Part shown: in pieces, positions 11,004 through 19,075 of the stretch
How positions within the stretch are numbered: position 1 is the first letter of the stretch
Layout of the letters: each line of letters opens with the position of its first letter
DNA from: Pezicula radicicola
Taxonomy: Eukaryota > Ascomycota > Leotiomycetes > Helotiales > Dermateaceae
Direction of reading: 5' to 3'
Length of the DNA: 64,000 bases
Assembly: GCA_003008705.1 (NCBI GenBank)
Contig: PDUO01000001.1
Location: 868,001-932,000, forward strand
Position numbers and translations under genes: made by a program
Notes under the pieces: model-generated
The model's database searches: none
What the model saw: the letters and a program-made list of their open reading frames with translations, nothing else
Told to the model about the DNA's origin: nothing

Positions 11004-14000
11004 TCATCTATCAAGAGCTTGAGACTGACACTGTACACAAGCATAATTAGTTTTAATTCTCAACAACAGGGTACATAGGTATAGAAACTTACCATTTGAT
11101 AATAAATACCTTTTTTCCTCAAAAGAGTGCTATGATCACCTTTCTCCAACACCCTTCCCTCCCCAATGACGAAAATCACATCCGCATTCTGCACTGTTGC
11201 TAGTCTATGTGCAACGACGACCATCGTTCTACCTTTTCCAGCCTTTTCAAATGATTTTTGGACTAACCTCTCACTCTCAGAGTCGAGACTCGACGTAGCC
11301 TATAAATTAGAAACTCGCAGTTAGTTTACTTCATCTAAAAAATTTAGGAATAGCTCGAAACATGATTGATGAACAACAAGAGGCGAACTCCCCCAAAGGA
11401 GCACTCTTGCTCTCAGAGCTTACCTCGTCTAGCAGCAAGATAGAAGGGTCGCGGATTAGAGCCCGAGCGATTGCAATGCGCTGTTTTTGGCCACCGCTCA
11501 ACGCAACACCCCGAGAACCAACATCAGTATCATAGCCCTCGGGAAGAGACATAATAAAGTCATGTATCTCAGCGTTCCGACACGCTTGATGCAGGTCTTC
11601 CTCGGATTTGCTTCCGTCTTCCACTCCGAGCAGAATATTGTCCCTAATGGTGCCTTGGAAGAGAGTCGGTTCTTGGGCGACCAAGGACAGAGACTTTCGA
11701 TGTTCGTGCAATTCTATGTCGGCCACATTGGTGTCATTGAAGAGGATCTTCCCTTTTTGAACGCCGTAGAATCTTTCCAGAAGTCCAATGATGCTAGTCT
11801 TGCCGCAACCTGAAGGGCCCACGAGAGCAGCAAATTGACCCTTCTCGATGGTTAAATTCAATCCCGTAAAAATCGGAATATCCCGAGTAGGGTATTTGAA
11901 CCAAAGGTCTCTGAGCTCTATACGAATACCGCCATCCGTGGTATTCAGCTTGACAGGAACCTGCACTGTAGTCGACGTATCCTTTACTCGCAGACTCAAG
12001 ATACGATTTGCCGCTGCTGTAGCCTGTGCCATATTTGGACCAAAGCTTAACCACTGGCCTGCACCTTCACTTCCCTGGACGACGGCTATATAAATGACGA
12101 AAAAACTGAGAGTTGTGTATTCACCTCTGGCGAGAAGTCTTCCTCCGTACCAGAATGTTAAAGCCATGCAAAGCAGAGAAACACTGTCGCTTGCGGCAAA
12201 GACAAGAGTGGAAAATCTGGCCTTTCGAAATGCTTTCGTAACATGTTCCTTTAACAGGACTTCATAGCGACGGATTATCATATCTTCCAAGGTAAGTGAT
12301 GTTACAGTTCGAAAGGCCTATAATCAAAAAACTCGGAGTCAGCTTACTTATTATGGATATCTGAGGAGCACCGTGCGAATTGGTTTACAAGAGATCGTTT
12401 CGCTTAGGGGTAGTGAGTTTCCCAAGTCAAGTGAGTTAACTCAAGCCCATCTCTTATGTCTAAATATATAGCCATTCAAAAACGATCTCTTATAATCAAT
12501 TCGTACGGTAACTCAAAACATGATTAGGAACACTAAGTAATCGACTCGAAAGGGGAAATTCTGCTGAGAGATTGAGTACGTACGCCCATGGCCTCCGATG
12601 CAAATTTTGAGCTTTCGGCAAAGACTTTCTGGTTCATCTTTTCGAACTGAAGCTCGTAACTCAGTCTGGTGAACCCAGCCAGAAGGATAACCTGGATGTT
12701 TTCCAAATTAGTATCAGTCCTTTCGAATGATTTTAAGGAGTTACTCGTTGGCGACCACACGTGATGTTTTAACCGATATCACGTGGTCGCCAACGAGTAC
12801 AAAGTATCGCAACTCTGAGGATTTTTCTCTCCGATCATAGAACTGCCTCCAATGAAGTTTTTATGACTTACCGGCATGGTGACGAAAACGGTAAGGAGAC
12901 TCAATTTCCAACCGAAGTAGAAAGCTAAAATAATACAGCCCAACATATTAAACAGAGAAATCACAACGATGCCCATATTGATCCCTAAAAGCTGTTGAAG
13001 TTGAATGGGGTCATTTGAAACCCGGCCAGTCAGTGTTCCGGAAGAGTTCTCTTCCGCATCATAAAATGGTATCTGCTTAGCAATAATTGATTCGAAGAGT
13101 TGTTGACGATATGTGCAGGCGATGTGCTAATGGCGTTAGTATTTCACCAAATTAAATGCCTTAATGAAAACTCACAATTGAGATTGTGTTGGAGCTCCAT
13201 CCAAGAATAAAATAACAAAAGCCAACACAAATGGCTAGGACAAAAAACATTAGACTCCAATGCGATGTTAAAATTTTCAGTTGTTGTCCGGTATAAGCAA
13301 ATACCGAAATGAGGTTTGCGAATAGATAAGCTTGCAATGGAAATCCAGCTATTTTCCAATGTTAGATTGTAATTTGAACAATAGAAACTAGTTGTGCGAG
13401 TAGTGGTTTAGATCCTTACCTCCAGCACCCATACATCCGGCCACCATCATAATGTACCATGGAAAATGAGGTTTCTGCTCGTAAAGGAGGAGGCCGAAAC
13501 TTCTCACAAGACCCCTGGGCTTGTAGGCATCTTGCTTGCTTGTCGAGACAATTTCATCTGCGGCGCTCATTTGGCGAATAAGCTCTTTCGTAGCCGTGTC
13601 TTCCACCAAATCAGTTTCGTCCTCGAAGGAGTCACCCATAGACAGCTTTTGGGCGTTGACAAGAGCCCAATATGCACCATTCTCGTCAGAAAGCAGGCTC
13701 TCGTGGGTGCCTTGCTCAATTACACGGCCCTTTTGTAACACTACAATCTTGTCTGCTCGTTTTATGGTGGATAGGCGATGAGCGATTGTGATCGTTGTTC
13801 TCCCCATGGAAGCTCTGTCTAACGCAGCTTGCACTAGTTGTTCTCCTCGAACATCGATACTAGATGTTGCCTCGTCCAGAATAAGTATGGTAGGTTTCTT
13901 GACGATACTTCTGGCAATGGCAAGTCGTTGACGCTGGCCTCCCGAGAGTTTCAATCCTGCATCACCAACTTGTGTTTCGTAACCCTAAAGAAAACCTGTT

Positions 14001-16651
14001 AACAGTGAGGGCTAGACTAGGATGCACCTGTTATTTACCATAGGCAGACGACTTATGTATTCATCAGCAAATGCCTCTTTGCAAGCCTCAATAACAAGGC
14101 GTCGCTTTTCCTCTGAGCTAGCGTTTTCAAAGGGCGAGCCTATCAATCCGTAGGATACATTCTGGAAGATCTGTGAATTCATATGAGCCTTAAGCTTTTT
14201 AAATCATGTACACATAAAGAGACTCACAGTGTCATTGAAAATGAAAGGCTCCTGCTGCACAAGACCTATCTGGGATCTCCACCATTTTAGATCCAACTGA
14301 TCGAGGTTATGGTCATCAACAGAAATAGAACCTCCAAGTTCGATAGGGGGTGGTGGTTCTTGATCTGTCAATTCCTCTTTCTCTGACGAATCTTTTTTCG
14401 CAGGAAGTATGATGCCTTCCACAGGTTTCAATTCGTACCATCGCTCAATTAAGCCCGTAATTGTGCTCTTTCCTGACCCAGACGCTCCTACAATCGCAGT
14501 TACTTTGTTGGCTGCAAAACGAACGCTTAGGTTGTCAAGTACTTTGACATGGCTTCGACTGGGATACGCGAACGTAACGGATTCTAAGACGATGTCCCTG
14601 TTGGCAGAAACTTCGGGCTCTTTGAGACCATTACTAGGAGGCACAGGTGCGTCGATGATTGCAAAGAAGTTACTTGCAGCGGTGGCTGCTTTGCTTACTG
14701 TTTATGAGAAATCTACGTTAGCTGACTTGTTCATTCTAAAACGAAAGGTTTACTTCAACCCGAGACGTGGGTTTGGTAGAGATCATTTTGATTAGGGCAA
14801 GTTAGTTACTCGAATCAAGCGAGTTACTCAAAGTCTATCTCTTATATCTTAATAGATAGCTACTCAAAATGACCTCTTACAAAGCAATTCGTATGATACT
14901 CTGGAAATCAACTTACTTGCTATTATTGGTGCAGCAGTATTCCCAATGCTCATCACCTGTTCGTAAAGGGGGAGTTAGCAATTACTTCTCCTGTAGGGGA
15001 TTTAGAGTTGTTGCTCCTAAGACATGTCTCGAGAGAAAACATCTTAAAAGGGGACGTCTTAAGAGGAACTCCTCTTAAAATACTCCTAAATAGGAACAAA
15101 ACTGCTCGCCTATACGTACTATCATCATAACACTCATTAGAACTCTAGTGGTGAACGTGCGTCAGCAATCTATTCCAAGGAGAGGGTTTGAATCAGAAGG
15201 CAGGAAAGGTTGGAAAACCACATGGTTTTGGTTCATCCTCCCATATTGATGGTGATTTTCTGAGATGATTCCAAGAATTCAATACTTTTGGTGTATCTTT
15301 ATGCCTAGATGATTGTTTGCTCCTGCTAGGGGGTGATACCAGTAAAACGAAACCGTCACACTCACATAATCACAGTTCCAACGTTGCTGATATCGTCCTG
15401 CATATACAGCTTAACCCCGAACCAGAATGCCAATGCAAAAGTTGCGTAGGTTGCAAAGAATACGGGCGCAAATTGCGCTGGTTACGATGACCACATTAGT
15501 ATTACTTCTCCAAGATATGGTAAGTTCCAATACAGGGTCCGAAATTCCCATTAGTGAAATTAGGAGGGCACGTTTGAAAAACATACCTCCTAGTATTGGA
15601 GAGAGCTTCAATCCTCGTCGTCTCGCCTCCTCAACCCACCCAGCATAGCGCTGGGCCATCCGCCCTTCCGCACCGCAGGCAACAATCATTCTTACAGCCC
15701 CAAAGACCTCGCTCGCTATTGCGGAGGCCTTCTCATCGGCATGCTCAACCTCTTTGTGCATTTTTATCGATATTGGCAATATGGCTGAGTAGACACCAAC
15801 TATGAATAGAAGCACCGAGCTTGTGACGAGTGTTAGGGCCCAACTATACTTGAACGCAACAATACAAGCAGTTAACATAAGTGTTGAAAACTGAATAAAG
15901 AGGCCCAGCTTTTCAGAAATACCAATCTGTAAGGTATTTGCCGTCGAAGTTATTGTAGTTGCTGTCTGACCTGGTTTTCTCATCAAATCGACTTCTATTC
16001 CTGGGGGTGGATTGGATGATTACCAGGTGGAAGAGAATCTAGAACACTGATTGGTTGGGCAAATAGAGCTTTGAGATATGCGAGTCTAACAGCTGCAGAC
16101 ATTCGAATGCCAATCATCCTGAAGGAGAGAATGGAGATATAGCTTAGAAAGAATCTTGCAATGAACAAATATACGATGTACAAGCTAAAGCAGTAATTAG
16201 CCAAAGGAAGACTTGGTAGTAGACAGTAGGATTCTAACGCATTTCTGTTCAAGGTGTGAAGAAATTCTCCCGAAGAGCCAGCTGAGGGAGAAAATGTTGA
16301 GAAGTTACCCGCTATCTTTCCAAATATGACATTCATGAGTGGTAGAGTCTACGTTGAGTTTAGCAACATACAACCCAAGCAACTCGAAGACATACCACTC
16401 CAGTTCCTATTGAAGCAATGGCAGCTGCAACCATCATGATTCTGTCGAATGGACCACTGTACGAAAAGACCCTCTGAGCATCTTGTCAGTCAATCGGCCA
16501 GAAGTTCGAGAATAGTCGAGTGAAAACTAACCCAATAATCACTGAAGTTTGTCTTGTTCTCGGATTTGCTTGCATATTGATCTTTGGCCTGGCTCTCGCC
16601 TGCCGTCTTCTCAATAGCCTCGGTAGGTTGAGGTTCCTTTGAGTCGGCCAT
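11004..16651 (-). CDS. ABCB-type (MDR/P-glycoprotein-like) full ABC transporter
   Basis: Probable ATP-driven plasma-membrane exporter of lipophilic compounds. Seventeen exons: 16651-16532, 16473-16396, 16348-16239, 16184-16024, 15970-15587, 15477-15366, 15144-15120, 14956-14917, 14697-14228, 14170-14039, 13984-13420, 13348-13176, 13126-12872, 12691-12584, 12317-11424, 11299-11093 and 11030-11004. They total 1286 aa, the usual full-transporter length. Order is TMD1-NBD1-TMD2-NBD2. NBD1 has Walker [10 protein letters not shown] (~414), [13 protein letters not shown] and [14 protein letters not shown]2 has GPSGCGKT (~1079), [13 protein letters not shown] and LLLDEATSSLD. Both have switch histidines (AHRLST, AHRLAT), so both sites look catalytically competent. 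NBD1 carries an acidic, proline-rich insertion after Walker A. Introns 7, 8, 14 and 15 are repeat-derived. The substrate is unknown. Confidence 0.92.
11300..11423 (-). mobile_element. Introner family C, short form (ABC transporter intron 15)
   Basis: This 124 nt intron aligns over its 3' half with the intron at 20720-20846 in another gene. Both share CATGTTT, then a GAGYTAYTCC-like stretch, then AAGTAAACTAACT and AGTTTCT before the acceptor TAG. The shared sequence goes well beyond the branch-point consensus. It lacks the internal inverted-repeat element found in the longer relatives. Confidence 0.65.
12318..12583 (-). mobile_element. Introner family C, long form (ABC transporter intron 14)
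   Basis: A 266 nt intron between exons 14 and 15. The donor side begins GTACGTACTCAATC and aligns with the donor side of the ammonium transporter intron at 46175-46396. The acceptor side carries the family C branch-point block (plus strand near 12327-12349). An inverted-repeat element is embedded at 12370-12509. Confidence 0.65.
12370..12509. repeat. MITE-like element B, copy 1 (in ABC intron 14)
   Basis: About 140 bp bounded by inverted repeats of about 30 bp: ACCGTGCGAATTGGTTT on the left, and ACCGTACGAATTGATTA read in from the right; both continue AAGAGATCGTTT. The centre contains GTGAGTTAACTC and CAAGTCAAGTGAG strings. There is no coding capacity. Confidence 0.75.
12743..12798. repeat. 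Near-perfect hairpin inside ABC intron 13
   Basis: Inverted repeat arms ACTCGTTGGCGACCAC...GTGAT (23 and 21 nt, differing only by a 2-nt indel) surround a 12 nt loop. It lies within the 180 nt intron 12871-12692 and would form a strong stem in the pre-mRNA. Confidence 0.8.
14698..14916 (-). mobile_element. Probable introner family C, long form (ABC transporter intron 8)
   Basis: A 219 nt intron. Its acceptor side reads GAACAAGTCAGCTAAC followed by TTTCT, which matches the family C 3' block. An inverted-repeat B element occupies about 14762-14899 and starts at the same internal junction (GAGTATC then ATACGAATTG) as in the other long forms. It is more diverged than the other members. Confidence 0.5.
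14762..14899. repeat. MITE-like element B, copy 2 (in ABC intron 8)
   Basis: Ends resemble GTTTGGTAGAGATCATTTTG on one side and ATACGAATTGCTTTGTAAGA read from the other. The centre contains GAGTTACTC and GTTAGTTACTCG. The left inverted-repeat tip is degraded. Confidence 0.6.
14957..15119 (-). mobile_element. Introner family A, copy 1 (exact ABC transporter intron 7)
   Basis: A 163 nt element whose edges are exactly the intron: donor GTACGTATAGG, acceptor TTTACGAACAG. It aligns end to end with 20664-20501 in another gene: 19 mismatches and one gap by hand, about 88% identity. Its ends form an inverted repeat around CGTAAAGGGGGAG, and it carries a perfect internal palindrome TTAAGAGGA-GT-TCCTCTTAA. 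Removing it joins ...VLMSVMMI to [10 protein letters not shown], the expected TMD1 helix sequence; without removal the frame is interrupted. Confidence 0.85.
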
Positions 16652-16931
16652 CTTTTCACAATATGCTCTCAACGCTCAATCAAGTCATGCGCAGCTGGTG
16701 TAGAAATGAGAAATATAGAACGAAAGGTAGGGTAGGAAAGAAATTATATTGTACAGGACAGTAGGTGGTTATGTGCGAAAGGTACGAGAGGAACGGTATA
16801 CTTCGTACGTCGTTTAGGCAGCCATTTAACAGGCTGGTGAGGCGGCTTCTCCATGCGATAAGACGGGGGAACTGGGTGCCGCGATACAGTAGCCCCCAAA
16901 CAATAAATAATAAGCATAAATTTCTGCTATG

Positions 16932-16934
<3 letters not shown>

Positions 16935-16967
<33 letters not shown>
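16935..16967. repeat. (CT)n microsatellite
   Basis: About 16 uninterrupted CT units in the 5' region of the ABC transporter gene. Confidence 0.95.
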
Positions 16968-16970
<3 letters not shown>

Positions 16971-17329
16971 GTAAAGGTTCTCAGATCGCCATCGTCCAAG
17001 TAGACCAATTACATGGTCCGCAATAAATATGCTTACCTGGCTCGTATTTTCGTATTCGTGACATGAAGACTTACTGTACACTATACGGAAGTGGAAGTAT
17101 ATGTCGCTATTTGCCGAACTGTCCAATAGCAATGCAGCAAACAAGTTGCTCATACTCACTTACTAAGCTTCGTTTGGCCTAAGCAAAACATCACATCGTG
17201 GATCCATCTAACAAGGCGGAACGAACTGGTTACTGTTCTCGTTCTGCTGTTACCCCTTTTACGCTCTTTCGGGAATGCTCACCAGCTAACAGAAATCGCA
17301 AACTTTCTATGGAATGGAGGCACCGCCAC

Positions 17330-17420
17330 GTGACTATGGTCACTCACTCAATTGTATCACTTATTAAAAGTCAGTAACTCACTTGATTTTTGTAACCTAC
17401 TTGATTTGGGTAATTCAATC
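17330..17420. repeat. Core-repeat fragments (AGTAACTCACTTGA family)
   Basis: Contains GTCACTCACTCAATT, CAGTAACTCACTTGATTT and GTAACCTACTTGATTTGGGT in series, diverged copies of the core also found inside B elements. Confidence 0.6.
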
Positions 17421-17939
17421 GGGGTATTCGATTAAAAGCTTGTCTGAAAAAATATCTTTAGTGTGTTAATCGCCCCCCCCCCCCAAAAAAGCCAGCTGTA
17501 TTTGTCAGATAATCAGATTCATCTTAAAGACCTCGTCTTTCAACTTTTTGAGTCCTGTTTCATGTTCTCCTGTCAAATATCAAGATGCGAAGATGGACAA
17601 CGCTCGCATCTAGGTACCGAGGCCGCGAACAAGCCTGCCTGTCTATCGAGGATTCAACCAGGAGGCGTGTAGTAGTTTGGTTTCATTTCCAGGTTGCTTG
17701 AGGTATTTCTTCAATCATGGAGTTGGTTGGAATAGCCTAGAACATAAACTAACAAGTGCAAACCACCAGTAATGAGGAGAACAGGATACTGTATCCGTTA
17801 CCCGGCTTATATGCACGAATAACCGTGAGGCTTACCTTGGTATCCCCGCACAACAGAATTGTTATAAGTAGTACTTTCCAAATGAGAATATGTTGAACTT
17901 CGAACTTGTTAAGATAGTAGATACTTCCTCTCCATAAAC

Positions 17940-18722
17940 ATGACTGAATCCTCCATGTCTCTTCAAATTGCGATCCTCATCAATCATCCTCCGAATACCC
18001 ATTTCTCACCAGAGATACGGCAAGCCTTTGTCGACTCTTTTGCAGTTGTTGCGCCTCATGCTCAACTGGACTTCTATGATCCTATTGACAAGAGGGAATA
18101 TCCAGAACCATCAGAGTATGACCTAATCATTTTGAGTGGAGGCAAAACAGATGCTTCAGCATCAGATCCATGGATTCTGCAGATGCTGGAATTTATCAGG
18201 ACAACGGCGGTTGAGGAGCCACAGACAAAGATCTTGGGTATTTGCTGGGGACACCAAGCTTTGATAAGAGCATTCGGCGGACAAGTATCTGCTGTTCCAA
18301 GTGGTCCAATTTCTGGACTAGTCCGAATTGGTTTGACGCCAGAGGGCAAGAAATTCTTCCCTTTTGCTGCTGAAAAGGGGTCATTTGTAATGCTCACCTC
18401 CTCACCAAACTCCACAATTTCACTAATATGTTGGTAGCTTGCCTCCCAGTTCCACGTCCGGGAGGTTTCGAAATCAGCCGAAGGTTTCATACCATTGGCA
18501 GAAAACAATGAATGTTTTTTGTCGTGCTCAAACAAGATGCTTTCGTTCCAAGCTCACCCAGAGATTGACGGGAAATTCTCAAAGGCAATACTTCTGGACG
18601 ATGATCCGACATATACTCATAAAAGAACATTAGATGAGATGAAAGAGATTGTAGAAAGAGCAGGAGATGACCAGGATGGCTTGAATTTGCTTAGGCGTGT
18701 CGTCCAATGGGTCAGCGAATGA
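17940..18722 (+). CDS. Class I glutamine-amidotransferase-like protein
   Basis: Two exons (17940-18386 and 18438-18722) with a 51 nt intron encode 243 aa. The nucleophile motif is GICWGHQ with Cys102. The His-Glu partners are in QAHPEID (His189, Glu191), so the full triad of a type I glutaminase is present. The architecture is that of stand-alone GMP-synthase-like amidotransferase proteins, which lack the synthase domain. The true ammonia acceptor is unknown; some homologues are peptidases or toxin/metabolite-processing enzymes, so I give no specific reaction. The splice acceptor at 18437 was chosen because ACTAAT lies just upstream and the joined sequence LASQFHVREV matches the family's helix before the His-Glu segment. 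A downstream acceptor 12 nt later would also stay in frame. Confidence 0.8.
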
Positions 18723-18954
18723 TGATGGCATCGACAGTTCGACTTATTCAAGTCGAGTTGAAGAGTATATGGGTGAGCAATCTTCAAGTCTGCCTCTTAA
18801 TACAACCCACAAATTTATATCAAGTAAGTGGAAGAGCAATATACTCAATGATACCTCTTATCTATCAAATAAGCTTTGGTAAGTCAAGCGAGGACAAGCC
18901 ATATTCTCGATGCTTGGTGCATTATGGACCCCTTACTGCTATCGATGACATCCG

Positions 18955-19075
18955 ATACCGTGATGATTGCTTGAGATATAAGAGATAGACTTCGAGTAAC
19001 TCACTTGACTTGAGTAAGTTACTTAATACATATCCCTTGTTAAAATAATGTCTTACAAAGCAATTGGTACGGTAT
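18955..19075. repeat. MITE-like element B, copy 4, abutting the Zn2Cys6 gene stop codon
   Basis: Right end reads in as ATACCGTACCAATTGCTTTG, left end ATACCGTGATGATTGCTT. The centre has CGAGTAACTCACTTGACTTG. It ends at the base before the TGA stop (19078-19076) of the minus-strand gene, so it forms that gene's 3' UTR. Confidence 0.65.

Larger units (their letters stand above)
16652..17939. other. Intergenic, divergent promoters of ABC transporter and amidotransferase-like gene
   Basis: No gene seen. Contains a (CT)n microsatellite at about 16935-16967, a run of about 12 C followed by A at 17473-17490, and fragments of the AGTAACTCACTTGA core repeat at about 17330-17420. An open frame across the CT repeat is a repeat artefact. 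Confidence 0.5.

Noticed and set aside
16680..17159. A 159-codon open frame upstream of the ABC transporter
   Set aside because: It is carried by the (CT)n repeat (an RERERE string) and has no protein features.
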